Part shown: piece by piece, positions 8,369 through 17,109 of the stretch
Layout: each line of letters begins with the position of its first letter
How positions within the stretch are numbered: the first letter of the stretch is position 1
Source: Mesorhizobium sp.
GTDB taxonomy: Bacteria > Pseudomonadota > Alphaproteobacteria > Rhizobiales > Rhizobiaceae
Assembly (NCBI RefSeq): GCF_004962925.1
Contig: NZ_SUEO01000031.1
Location: 1 to 39,416 of the forward strand
Length of the DNA stretch: 39,416 bases
Direction: 5' to 3'
Notes under the pieces: model-generated
What the model saw: the letters and a program-made list of their open reading frames with translations, nothing else
The model's database searches: none
Told to the model about the DNA's origin: nothing
Position numbers and translations under genes: made by a program

Positions 8369-9099
8369 CCTGTCTCCCCGCCCATACCGACAAGAAGCTC
8401 GGCCTGGTCATCGATCTCGACACCTGTGTCGGCTGTCAGGCTTGCGTCACCGCCTGCAAGGAATGGAACACCGGCGGCCACATGGCGCCGCTGACCGACA
8501 TCGATCCTTATGGCGGCGACGCCGACGGGGTCTGGTTCAACCGCGTGCACAGCTACGAGCACATAACCGAGATGGGTGGGCGCACGGTCAATTTCCCACG
8601 CTCCTGCCTGCATTGCGACACACCGGCCTGCGTCACCGTCTGCCCGACCGGCGCCTCCTACAAACGAGCCTCGGACGGCATCGTGCTGGTCGACGAGGAC
8701 AAATGCATCGGCTGCAAATTGTGCAGCTGGGCCTGCCCCTATGGCGCGCGCGAATTCGACACCGATGTCGGCGTGATGAAGAAATGCACGCTGTGCGTCG
8801 ACCGCATCTATAACGACAATCTGGCTGAAGAAGACCGAGTGCCGGCCTGCGTAGCCGCCTGCCCAACCAGCGCGCGGCATTTCGGCGATCTCGGCGACCC
8901 GGCGTCGGCGGTCTCGCAACTGGTGGCCGAGCGCGGCGGCGTCGACCTAATGCCCGAACTCGGCTATCATCCGACCAACAAATATTTGCCGCCGCGCGCC
9001 CATACCACACGCGCCGCATCGGTGCCGGCGCCGGCGCTCGAACCGGTGCGGGCCGAAGGCGGTTTCCTTGGCTGGGTCGACCGCATGCTTTCGCACTGA
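8365..9099 (+). CDS. soeB: Sulfite dehydrogenase iron-sulfur subunit SoeB
   Basis: The 244-residue DmsB/PhsB-type electron-transfer subunit has four cysteine groups for [4Fe-4S] clusters: C21-C24-C27-C31, C81-C84-C89-C93, C114-C117-C120-C124 and C141-C144-C162-C166. Each carries the expected spacing and a Pro after the last Cys of groups two, three and four. No signal peptide is visible, consistent with a cytoplasmic complex. It should carry electrons from the SoeA molybdenum site to the membrane anchor SoeC. The start ATG lies inside the soeA stop (ATGA), and soeC follows after 15 bases, so the three genes form one translational unit. Confidence 0.85.
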   Translation: MTCLPAHTDKKLGLVIDLDTCVGCQACVTACKEWNTGGHMAPLTDIDPYGGDADGVWFNRVHSYEHITEMGGRTVNFPRSCLHCDTPACVTVCPTGASYKRASDGIVLVDEDKCIGCKLCSWACPYGAREFDTDVGVMKKCTLCVDRIYNDNLAEEDRVPACVAACPTSARHFGDLGDPASAVSQLVAERGGVDLMPELGYHPTNKYLPPRAHTTRAASVPAPALEPVRAEGGFLGWVDRMLSH

Positions 9100-9114
9100 C
9101 CAGCAACCAGCCTC

Positions 9115-10050
9115 ATGCATCCAGCCTTCTCCGTCGTCTTTTTCACCACCGCCACGGGCGCCGGTTACGGCCTGCTTGCGCTGCTTGGCGTGTTGGCGGG
9201 GCAAGGATTTGTCCCGCCTGACTTCTGGCTCGGCCTTGTCGGCATGGGGCTGGCGCTCGGCCTGATCTCGGCCGGCCTGCTGTCGTCGGCCGGCCATCTC
9301 GGCCGGCCCGAACGCGCCTGGCGCGCGTTTTCGCAGTGGCGCAGCTCATGGCTGTCGCGCGAAGGCGTCGCGTCGGTCGCGACCTTCGTGCCGGCGGGGC
9401 TGTTCGCCATCGGCTGGGTGGTCCTCGGCCGCACAAACGGCTGGGTGGCCGTCGCTGGGCTGCTGGCTGCCGTCGGCGCGTTCGTCACCGTCTGCACCAC
9501 CGGCATGATCTATGCGTCGCTGAAGCCTATCGCCCAATGGCACAGCCGCTTCACCCTGCCCGGCTATCTCATCTTTTCGGCGATGAGCGGCAGCGTGCTG
9601 CTCAACGCGCTGCTGCAGGGTTTCGCCATCGGCTCGACCATCGCGCTGGCAGGTTGCGTGCTGCTGACCGTGCTCGGCTGGGGCTGGAAGCTGGCAACCT
9701 GGCGATACAATGACGGGCTGGAAATCCCGACCAATGCCAACACCGCGACCGGACTTGCCGGCGGCACGGTGCGGTCGCTGGAATGGCCGCATACCGAGGA
9801 GAATTACCTGCTCAAGGAGATGGGCTTTCGCATCGCGCGCAAGCACAAGGCGCGGCTGCGCCGGATCGCACAAGCACTGGCCTTCGTTTTTCCCGCCTTG
9901 CTGCTGCTTGCTGCGTTCGCCTTGCCGTGGCCCTATGCGGCGGTGCTGTCGGCGCTTGCCGCAATCGTCCAATTCGTCGGCATGCTGGTCGAGCGCTGGC
10001 TGTTCTTCGCCGAGGCGAAGCACACCGTCACCTTGTACTACGGCCGGTAG
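9115..10050 (+). CDS. soeC: Sulfite dehydrogenase membrane anchor SoeC (DmsC family)
   Basis: The 311-residue protein has about eight hydrophobic helices and belongs to the DmsC-type anchors. Recognisable segments include SAGLLSSAGHLGRPERAWRAF in the second loop (residues about 55-75), SSWLSREG and, near the C-terminus, GMLVERWLFFAEAKHTVTLYYGR. It should anchor SoeAB on the cytoplasmic face and hand electrons to quinone. It is the last gene of the soe operon; 120 bases of AT-richer sequence with no gene separate it from the next ORF. Confidence 0.85.
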   Translation: MHPAFSVVFFTTATGAGYGLLALLGVLAGQGFVPPDFWLGLVGMGLALGLISAGLLSSAGHLGRPERAWRAFSQWRSSWLSREGVASVATFVPAGLFAIGWVVLGRTNGWVAVAGLLAAVGAFVTVCTTGMIYASLKPIAQWHSRFTLPGYLIFSAMSGSVLLNALLQGFAIGSTIALAGCVLLTVLGWGWKLATWRYNDGLEIPTNANTATGLAGGTVRSLEWPHTEENYLLKEMGFRIARKHKARLRRIAQALAFVFPALLLLAAFALPWPYAAVLSALAAIVQFVGMLVERWLFFAEAKHTVTLYYGR

Positions 10051-10184
10051 AGCCTATCCGGTCCCAACATAGCATCTTTTGTTAAGTGGCTGGACGGCAA
10101 CGAATCCCAGTATTATCGTGATTCCTGACTCGAAGAATTATTGCAGTTTCGTAGTTTTCAGACCAAAGATTAGTGGATCAAATT

Positions 10185-10961
10185 ATGAGCCCCACTACCT
10201 ATCCCAATGCATTAACGCTTCTCGCACGGGGGGTTTGCGTTGCGTGGATTTTGGTTTTTGCCTCCCACAATTCCTTAGCAGGCGCAGCCGAAGCCGACGT
10301 CGCCTTTGAAGCGAAGAATTATGTGGAAGCATACAAGGAATGGGACGCGCTCGCCAAAAAGGGAGACGCTGCCGCGCAATTAAATCTTGGCTTTCTGTAT
10401 TCTAGGGGATTTGGTGTGCCTCTGGATTATTCCAAAGCGGCCGAGTGGTGGGGCAAGGCGACAGCTCAACACATGGTAGAGGCTGAGTTGAACCTCGGTC
10501 TTTTGTATTCTTGGGGCAAGGGCGTCCGGCAAGACGATGCTAAAGCGGTGGAACTTTGGCGTAGCGCCGCTGTCAAAGGTTTGCCTGAGGCTCAGCAATA
10601 TCTTGGATACATGTATTTCCTTGGCAAGGGAGTACCTCAAAGCGGTGCCGATGCCGTTTTTTGGTCAACCAAAGCAGCGGTACAAGGTGACATTGACGCG
10701 CAAGTTAACTTGGCTACTGCCTACCTAAACGGCGAGGCCGTCAACAAAAACTACAGGCTGGCTTTTTATTGGTATGAAAAGGCGGCGCAAAAAAATGATG
10801 GCAAAGCGCAGTTCAACCTGGGCGTGATGTACCTAAAAGGCGTTGGCGTTGAGGAGAATACCGAGCTTGCTATCCAGTGGCTAAAACGCTCCGCAGCGCA
10901 GGGATATGATGGTGCGGAAGAAGCTCTCAACCGCATACAGGCTGCATTTAAGAAAACTTGA
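10185..10961 (+). CDS. Secreted Sel1-repeat protein with unusual base composition
   Basis: About 258 residues. A signal peptide (hydrophobic core LLARGVCVAWILVFA, probable cleavage after LAGA) is followed by five to six Sel1 repeats covering the rest of the protein (GDAAAQLNLGFLYSRGFGVPLD, then EAELNLGLLYSWGKGVRQD and so on; each repeat about 36 residues). Such proteins are usually periplasmic scaffolds; the partner is unknown. The ATG at 10185 is preferred; an in-frame GTG at 10173 would add four residues, and neither has a clear Shine-Dalgarno. Third codon positions are much richer in A/T (tta, tct, gat, aaa, cct) than in all flanking genes, which suggests relatively recent acquisition. It converges with pdeM with 25 bases between them. 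Confidence 0.82.
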   Translation: MSPTTYPNALTLLARGVCVAWILVFASHNSLAGAAEADVAFEAKNYVEAYKEWDALAKKGDAAAQLNLGFLYSRGFGVPLDYSKAAEWWGKATAQHMVEAELNLGLLYSWGKGVRQDDAKAVELWRSAAVKGLPEAQQYLGYMYFLGKGVPQSGADAVFWSTKAAVQGDIDAQVNLATAYLNGEAVNKNYRLAFYWYEKAAQKNDGKAQFNLGVMYLKGVGVEENTELAIQWLKRSAAQGYDGAEEALNRIQAAFKKT

Positions 10962-10986
10962 ATTCCACTAAGACTAAGCAATGACC

Positions 10987-11703
10987 TCAGCCCGGCCTCA
11001 ACATCGCATGGGAAATGGCAAAGATGCGCTCGGCGCCGAGCATATAGGCCATCAGCGTTTCACGGCGGAACAGCCCGGCATAGGCGCGGTCGAGCACATT
11101 GAGCGAGCCGGTATAGGCGCCGAAGGCCGGCATGATCATGCGGTCGCCGTCGCCGGCAAAGCAGCGCCGCCGCACCGAGCGGCCTTGCTGCACGATGCGG
11201 GCGCAAGGATGCAGATGGCCGGCGACCTCGCCTTCCACTCTCACTGCCGAAGGTTCATGCCGGAACAGAAGAGAGCCTATGGCCAGCTCGCGCACTGTCT
11301 CGCCGGGCAAGTCGGCCGGCGCGTCCGGGTCGTGATTGCCGGCGACCCAGAACCAGTCGCGGCCGACCATCAGCCCTTCCAGCCGTTCACGGAAGCTTGA
11401 GTGCATGCGCGCCGCGCCGCCGCCATCATGAAAGCTGTCGCCCAGGCTGATGACGATCGCAGGCTGGTAATCGGCAATCACCGCCTGCAGCCGCAGCAGC
11501 GTTGCACCGGTATCATAAGGCGGGATCAACGTACCGCGCCGTGCCAGCGATGAACCCTTTTCCAGATGCAGGTCGGACACGGCCAAAAGCCGAAGCTCGG
11601 GGAAGTAGAGCACGCCGCGCCGATCGCAGATCGCGCGCTCGCCGGCGATGCCGATAAAATCGGCACCCGCCGGGGGTACAGGCATAGCCAGCGCGCGCGT
11701 CAT
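10987..11703 (-). CDS. pdeM: Ligase-associated DNA damage response endonuclease PdeM
   Basis: The 238-residue calcineurin-like metallophosphoesterase has all main metal-binding motifs: SDLHLEKG (near residue 43), GDSFHDGG (near 93), GNHDPD (near 122) and GHLHP (near 163). Length and motifs match the PdeM nuclease found with the Lhr-type helicase, an exonuclease and an ATP-dependent ligase in bacterial repair operons. Its ATG overlaps the stop of the helicase gene by four bases (11700-11703), so translation is coupled. The ligase and exonuclease partners are not in this window. Confidence 0.9.
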   Translation of the reverse strand: MTRALAMPVPPAGADFIGIAGERAICDRRGVLYFPELRLLAVSDLHLEKGSSLARRGTLIPPYDTGATLLRLQAVIADYQPAIVISLGDSFHDGGGAARMHSSFRERLEGLMVGRDWFWVAGNHDPDAPADLPGETVRELAIGSLLFRHEPSAVRVEGEVAGHLHPCARIVQQGRSVRRRCFAGDGDRMIMPAFGAYTGSLNVLDRAYAGLFRRETLMAYMLGAERIFAISHAMLRPG

Positions 11704-14222
11704 TTCGTCCCCATGGCCTCCTCAACCAGCGTTGCCGCATCCATCAGCAGCGTATCATCGGCCTCGCCATGCACCGGCATCTTGCCAATCTCGAGCATGA
11801 TCGGCACGGCGAGCGGCGAGATTTGTTCGAGGTTCTTATGTACGATTCGCCCCTGGATGCGCGAGAGCATCTCGGCAAGTCTGCTGACATCCAGCAGACC
11901 GGTGGCCGCATCGGCACGCGTCGCCTGCAACAGGATATGGTCGGGCTCATGGCTGCGCAGAACGTCGTAAATGAGATCGGTCGACACAGTGACCTGACGG
12001 CCGCTCTTCTCCTGGCCGGGGTGACGTTTTTCGATCAGCCCCGAGATCAGCGCGCAATTGCGGAAGGTGCGCTTCAACAGCCAGCTGCCGGCCAGCCAGG
12101 CTTCGAGGTCGTCGCCCAGCATGTCCTGGTCGAAAAGTTCGCTGAGCGAAGGTTTCTTCGCCCTGAACATCCTGCCCATATCGGCCAGCGACCATATGGC
12201 AAGTGCATAGTCGGTGGCGACGAAGCCGAGCGGCCTGGCTCCCGTCCTGTCGAGACGCCGGGTGAGCAGCATGCCGAGCGTCTGGTGCGCCAGCCTGCCC
12301 TCGAACGGATAGGCCACCAGATAGTGGCGGTTGCCGCGCGGAAAGGTCTCGATCAGCAGGTCGTCGCGTTTCGGCAGCACCGATTTGTCGGCCTGGAAGC
12401 GTAGCCAATCTGCGACCTGCTCCGGCAGCTTCTTCCATCGCAGCGGGTCGTCCAGCATGATGCGGACCTGTTCGGCGAGGTATGTCGAGAGCGGGAATTT
12501 GCCGCCGCCATAATAAGGCACCTTGGCGTCGATGCCGAGCGCATTGGAGACGAAGCACTCATTCTCGCGGATGCCTTCGAAGCGCAACACCTTGCCGGCA
12601 AACATGAAGGTATCGCCATGCGTCAGCGTTTCGAGGAAAGCCTCCTCGATCTTGCCGAGAACGCGGCCGCCGCGCGACGCGGATCCCTTGCTGCCGGCCT
12701 TGATATAACGGACGTTGAGCGCCGGCACCTCGATGATGGTGCCGACATTCAGCCGGTATTGCTGGGCAATACGAGGGTTGGACACGCGCCACAGCCCGTC
12801 CTTGGTCAGGCGGATGCGGGCGTAGCGCTCATAGTTCTTCAGCGCATAGCCGCCGGTGGCGACGAAATCGACGACACGGTCGAATGTCGGCCGATCGAGG
12901 CTGGCATAAGGTGCAGCTGTTCGTACCTCCTCGAACAGCGTATCGGCAAGGAACGGCGCGCCGCAGGCGCAACCCAGCACATGCTGCGCCAGCACGTCGA
13001 GCCCGCCATTGACCAGCGGCGGCGTGTCCTGGGCGCCGAGATAATTGGCGTCGAGCGCCGCCCGGCATTCCAGCACCTCGAAGCGGTTGGCGGGGATCAG
13101 GATCGCCTTCGACGGCTCATCCATGCGGTGATTGGCGCGACCGATACGCTGCGCCAGCCGGCTCGCACCCTTCGGCGCGCCGACATGCACAACCAGGTCG
13201 ACATCGCCCCAGTCGATGCCGAGGTCGAGCGTTGAGGTGGCGACGATGGCACGCAAGGCATTCTCGCCCATGGCTTTCTCGACGCGCCGGCGCTGGGCGA
13301 CATCGAGCGAGCCGTGATGCAGCGCGATCGGTAACGTGTCTTCGTTGACCCGCCACAACTCCTGGAACAGCAGCTCGGCCTGACTGCGTGTGTTGACGAA
13401 CAGCAGGGTCGTCTTGTGTCGCTTGATCTCGCTATAAATCTCCGGCGTCGCGTAGCGGGCCGAATGTCCGGCCCAAGGAACACGCTCTTCCGAGTCAAGA
13501 ATGGAGATCTCGGGCTTGGCGCCGCCGGTGACGACGATCAATTCGGCCATGCCGCCCGGTGGATTCTGACTGACCAGCCAGCGGCGCAATTCGTCGGGCT
13601 CGGCGACCGTTGCCGACAGGCCGATCGTCTGCAAGCCGGGAACAAAGGAGCGCAGCCGGGCCAGCCCGAGCGACAGGAGATGCCCGCGCTTCGACGTCAC
13701 CAGCGAATGCAATTCGTCGAGCACGACGTAGTGCAGGTCCTCGAAGAAGCGCCTGGCGTCGGGTGCGGCAATCAGCAGCGCCAGTTGCTCGGGCGTGGTC
13801 AGGAGAATGTCGGGCGGCGCCAGCTTCTGACGCTGGCGCTTATGTGCGGGCGTGTCGCCGGTGCGCGTCTCGATGGTGACAGGCAGCCCGATCTCTTCGA
13901 CCGGCTTGCCGAGATTGCGCTCGATGTCGACGGCCAGCGCCTTCAGTGGCGAGATGTAGAGCGTGTGGATGCCGCGACGCGCCTGCCCCGGCTTCTTTCT
14001 TGGCCGACCTGCCAGCTCGGTCAACGACGGCAGGAATCCGGCCAGCGTCTTGCCGGCGCCGGTCGGCGCGATCAGCAGCACCGACTGTCCGGCTTGGGCA
14101 GTCGCCAGCAATTCGATCTGATGGGCGCGCGGCGACCATCCTTTTTCCGCGAACCATCTGAGGAATGGCTCGGGCAAGTGCACGGCGGCATTCTGTTTGG
14201 CGAGACGCGGCTGCTCTGTCAC
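11700..14222 (-). CDS. Ligase-associated DNA damage response DEXH-box helicase (Lhr-like)
   Basis: This 840-residue superfamily 2 helicase has a Q-like N-terminus, Walker A APTGAGKT at residues 52-59, motif Ia YISPLKALA, a DELHS Walker B, GLSATV (motif III), ATSTLDLGIDWG (motif V) and QRIGRANHR (motif VI). The C-terminal Lhr-core half contains the winged-helix and DUF4942/DEAD_assoc-like region. It matches the shorter Lhr helicase of the ligase-exonuclease-helicase-PdeM DNA repair set, and the following overlapping pdeM gene supports that. A 98-base gap separates it from the upstream NlpC/P60 gene. Confidence 0.92.
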   Translation of the reverse strand: MTEQPRLAKQNAAVHLPEPFLRWFAEKGWSPRAHQIELLATAQAGQSVLLIAPTGAGKTLAGFLPSLTELAGRPRKKPGQARRGIHTLYISPLKALAVDIERNLGKPVEEIGLPVTIETRTGDTPAHKRQRQKLAPPDILLTTPEQLALLIAAPDARRFFEDLHYVVLDELHSLVTSKRGHLLSLGLARLRSFVPGLQTIGLSATVAEPDELRRWLVSQNPPGGMAELIVVTGGAKPEISILDSEERVPWAGHSARYATPEIYSEIKRHKTTLLFVNTRSQAELLFQELWRVNEDTLPIALHHGSLDVAQRRRVEKAMGENALRAIVATSTLDLGIDWGDVDLVVHVGAPKGASRLAQRIGRANHRMDEPSKAILIPANRFEVLECRAALDANYLGAQDTPPLVNGGLDVLAQHVLGCACGAPFLADTLFEEVRTAAPYASLDRPTFDRVVDFVATGGYALKNYERYARIRLTKDGLWRVSNPRIAQQYRLNVGTIIEVPALNVRYIKAGSKGSASRGGRVLGKIEEAFLETLTHGDTFMFAGKVLRFEGIRENECFVSNALGIDAKVPYYGGGKFPLSTYLAEQVRIMLDDPLRWKKLPEQVADWLRFQADKSVLPKRDDLLIETFPRGNRHYLVAYPFEGRLAHQTLGMLLTRRLDRTGARPLGFVATDYALAIWSLADMGRMFRAKKPSLSELFDQDMLGDDLEAWLAGSWLLKRTFRNCALISGLIEKRHPGQEKSGRQVTVSTDLIYDVLRSHEPDHILLQATRADAATGLLDVSRLAEMLSRIQGRIVHKNLEQISPLAVPIMLEIGKMPVHGEADDTLLMDAATLVEEAMGTK

Positions 14223-14320
14223 GCGCCAGAGGTAGCGCGGCGGCGGGCAATCGCCAAGAAGAATCGGAACAAAAGGTGATCGAGCGTCTTCCTTCTCGCT
14301 TGAGAAGGGCCGCTCTCGCC

Positions 14321-15181
14321 CTAAGGCCGCCGGAATCCTGTCGGCCCGCCATAGAGGTAGCCGATGCGGGCGACGGCTTCTCTGAACTCTTCACGTGAGA
14401 CCAGCATGGTGTGGCCGTTGGCGTGGACCATGGTCTCTGGGTCGGTCATAACAGCGACGTGGCCTTTCCAAAATACCAGGTCGCCGCGCCGCAACCCGGC
14501 AAAATCCGGGCCCGGGTCGAGCGGCTCACCGATGGTCGCCGCCTGCATGTCGGTGTCGCGCAGCACTCGCCTGCCGGCCATGTGCATTGCCAGTTGCACG
14601 AGACCGGAACAATCGATGCCGAAGCCGGAGGCGCCGCCCCACAGATAAGGCGTGCCGAGAAACGCCTCGGCAACCGCGACGTAGTCGGGGGCAGCCTCGG
14701 CAACGGGCCTGAGATGGCCAGATATGACCGCCTCGCCGGATGGCAGCAGCGCATAATGCGTGCCGCGTGTTTCAGCCGCGCCTGTCACTGTTACCGCCGA
14801 TCCCATTGAGATCTGTCCGCTGACCGGGAACCGCAAATCCGGTCCCGGATAGAGGAAAGTGCGCGGCACCGAGACAACATGGGTAGGCGCATGGTCCCGA
14901 CCGCCCAACACAGTGTCGGCGACATAGCCGACATAGCCGTCACGCTCGGCCTGGATCCAGGCCCAGCCCTCAACGTCCTCGAAGACGTGGACGTCGTCGC
15001 CGAACAGAAGCTGGGTATCGACGCCGGCATCCGGGCGCGGAGCCTTGCGGACATCGGCCACGGAGGCTGATATGCGCGCCGGCCGCCCGGCGACGAACCG
15101 ATCGGCGGCGACCTCGCCTTTCAGCCTGGCATCGGCGAGATCGGAACGGAAGGCGTGAAGGCGGGCATCCCTGGCGGTCAA
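14321..15181 (-). CDS. NlpC/P60-family cell-wall hydrolase with SH3 domains
   Basis: The 286-residue protein has two SH3-like segments (about residues 38-95 and 100-160) and a C-terminal NlpC/P60 papain-like domain. The catalytic Cys191 sits in GIDCSGLVQ, His241 in GHVAVM, and His253 or His257 nearby completes the triad. The enzyme should cleave peptidoglycan stem peptides. No signal peptide is visible, so its route to the wall (or action on cytoplasmic muropeptides) is open. The only plausible start is a TTG at 15181, because an in-frame stop lies shortly upstream and the N-terminal LHAFRSDLAD sequence is family-like. It is 30 bases downstream of the marR stop. Confidence 0.85.
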   Translation of the reverse strand: MTARDARLHAFRSDLADARLKGEVAADRFVAGRPARISASVADVRKAPRPDAGVDTQLLFGDDVHVFEDVEGWAWIQAERDGYVGYVADTVLGGRDHAPTHVVSVPRTFLYPGPDLRFPVSGQISMGSAVTVTGAAETRGTHYALLPSGEAVISGHLRPVAEAAPDYVAVAEAFLGTPYLWGGASGFGIDCSGLVQLAMHMAGRRVLRDTDMQAATIGEPLDPGPDFAGLRRGDLVFWKGHVAVMTDPETMVHANGHTMLVSREEFREAVARIGYLYGGPTGFRRP

Positions 15182-15211
15182 ATCGGCAACTCGTTCAGAA
15201 GGGCGTTTCGG

Positions 15212-15562
15212 TCAGATGGGCAATTCCTGGGCTCTGGCGATGATAACATCGCCGAAGCGCTCGACAAAGAGAGCACCTTCTACAGTTCGCTTGACCAGCA
15301 CGTTGCGCTTGTCGAGTTCGTCGCGATGGCGCGATACCAGCTTCAGCGCTCCCATCGTGTCGAGCGCACGGGTGATCACCGGCTTGGTGACATTGAGCCG
15401 GACGGCGAGTCCGCGCACCGTATGCGGCGGCGGATCGAGATAGATGGTGAACAGGATTGCCGTCTGCCGCATGGTAAGGTCGGGCGTGTCGTCGCGCACC
15501 TGCGACAGCATCACCTGCTGCCACAGTCGCAAGGCTTGGCTCGGGCGCATGGAAATCGACAT
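15212..15562 (-). CDS. MarR-family transcriptional regulator
   Basis: The 116-residue winged helix-turn-helix protein contains TMRQTAILFTIYL, the recognition region VRGLAVRLNVTKPVITRALDTM (about residues 48-69) and a wing SRHRDELDKRNVLVKRT. It is shorter than typical MarR proteins (about 140 residues), so the dimerisation helices are reduced. The start could be either ATG at 15562 or 15550. It lies between the M17 peptidase gene and the NlpC/P60 gene on the same strand and may be co-transcribed with them. Ligand and targets are unknown. Confidence 0.75.
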   Translation of the reverse strand: MSISMRPSQALRLWQQVMLSQVRDDTPDLTMRQTAILFTIYLDPPPHTVRGLAVRLNVTKPVITRALDTMGALKLVSRHRDELDKRNVLVKRTVEGALFVERFGDVIIARAQELPI

Positions 15563-15626
15563 TCGGCCAGAATGACGGCAAATTGTTTCGGTTCCGTTTC
15601 AGTCTCGAGAATTTCCCATCGCACCC

Positions 15627-16991
15627 TCAGGCGTAGCGTTTCGAGATGACCCTTTCCAGCGCGCGGATGCCTTGCGCCTCGCCGCCGGCTAGACCGTATG
15701 GTCGATCGGATGGACTCCAGGCGAAGATGTCGAAATGCGCCCAGCCGGCTGTCTTCTCGACGAAGCGCTTCAGGAACAGCGCTGCGGTGATCGAGCCGGC
15801 GAACCCGTCTGACGTGACGTTGTTGATGTCGGCGATCTTGGACGACAGCTTTGCCTCATAGGGCCGCCACAGCGGCATGCGCCATAGCGGATCCTCGACA
15901 GCGACGGAGGCCGCAGCAAGATCGGACGCCAGCGCTTCATCGCCGGTGTAGAAAGGCGGCAGGTCGGGGCCGAGCGCGACGCGAGCAGCCCCCGTTAAGG
16001 TCGCCATGTCGATCAGCAGCTGCGGCTCGTCGTCGTCGGCCAACGCCAAGGCATCCGCCAGCACCAGCCGTCCCTCGGCGTCGGTGTTGCCGATTTCCAC
16101 GGTGATGCCTCTGCGGCTCACCAGCACGTCGCCGGGCCGGAAGGCGTTGCCGGCGATCGAATTCTCGACCGCCGGGATCAGCACACGCAGCCGGATTTTC
16201 AGGCCAGCGGCCATGATCATGGAGGCAAGGCCCAATACGTTGGCGGCGCCACCCATGTCCTTCTTCATCAAGAGCATGCCCGAGGACGGCTTGATATCGA
16301 GACCGCCCGTGTCGAAGCAGACGCCCTTGCCGACCAGCGTCACCTTGGGGGCGTTCTTCGGCCCCCAGTTCATGTCGATCAGGCGCGGCGCGCCGACCGA
16401 TGCGCGGCCGACCGCATGGATCATCGGGAAATTCTTCTTGAGCAGATCGTCGCCCTTGGTCACCGACACTTCGGCCTTGTGCTTTTTGGCCAAGGTCCGA
16501 ACAGCCGCCTCCAAATCGTCCGGCCCCATATCGCTGGTCGGCGTATTGACCAGATCGCGCGTCAGGAAAACGCCATCGGCGATACGACGAACATAAGCCG
16601 CTTCAGCGCCGGACGGCAGCGAAAAACGCAGCGCCTTGCCAGGCTTCTTGCCGTAGCGGGTGAAGACATAACCACTGAGAGCCAGCGCAATTGCCGCAAG
16701 TTCGGGCTCAGCCAGTGTGGAGGCGAAATGCCAGTCGCCCTCCGGCAAAGCTCGCGCTAGCGCGCCGAGGGCAAGCGCGCTTTCACCATCGCCGAGGCCG
16801 AACAAGGCTCCGGCCAGCACGCCGTTTTCGCCGGGCACGACCAGTGTCCTGCCCGCCTCACCGGCAAAGCCGTTGGCCCTGGCCCAGGCGAGCGTGGACG
16901 ACGCAAGGCCAGCCGCATCCAGTCTATCCTTCGCCACCAGATGGACCGGCAGCGCGGCTTTCAGTTTTCTCTCGACGAGTTCGACTGGCAT
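15627..16991 (-). CDS. M17 leucyl aminopeptidase family protein
   Basis: The protein has 454 residues from the ATG at 16991 (MPVELVERKL). The frame is open a further 97 codons upstream, but that extension overlaps the tadD start region and is not family-like. The metal and catalytic motifs of the M17 C-terminal domain are present: GKGVCFDTGGLDIKPSSGM, MKKDMGGAANVLG and the signature NTDAEGRLVLADAL, with LIDMATLTGAARVALG after it. It is a cytosolic zinc-dependent aminopeptidase that removes N-terminal residues from peptides. It is divergent from tadD with about 120 bases between the starts. Confidence 0.9.
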   Translation of the reverse strand: MPVELVERKLKAALPVHLVAKDRLDAAGLASSTLAWARANGFAGEAGRTLVVPGENGVLAGALFGLGDGESALALGALARALPEGDWHFASTLAEPELAAIALALSGYVFTRYGKKPGKALRFSLPSGAEAAYVRRIADGVFLTRDLVNTPTSDMGPDDLEAAVRTLAKKHKAEVSVTKGDDLLKKNFPMIHAVGRASVGAPRLIDMNWGPKNAPKVTLVGKGVCFDTGGLDIKPSSGMLLMKKDMGGAANVLGLASMIMAAGLKIRLRVLIPAVENSIAGNAFRPGDVLVSRRGITVEIGNTDAEGRLVLADALALADDDEPQLLIDMATLTGAARVALGPDLPPFYTGDEALASDLAAASVAVEDPLWRMPLWRPYEAKLSSKIADINNVTSDGFAGSITAALFLKRFVEKTAGWAHFDIFAWSPSDRPYGLAGGEAQGIRALERVISKRYA

Positions 16992-17020
16992 TCGATGGTC
17001 TCCGGCTTCCGAGTCGCATC

Positions 17021-17035
17021 TTAACTGTCCGTTAG
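17021..17035. promoter_or_regulatory. CtrA-like box upstream of tadD
   Basis: TTAA-CTGTCCG-TTAG matches the CtrA consensus TTAA-N7-TTAA at 7 of 8 positions. It lies 75-90 bases before tadD in the divergent lap/tadD promoter region; a further TTAA is at 17038. Confidence 0.45.
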
Positions 17036-17109
17036 GGTTAACAGAATATTTCTGCGGGAGGGAAGATGGCCACGTAATGGCCACGTCTATGAATGGAGGC
17101 CTGGTGCAG

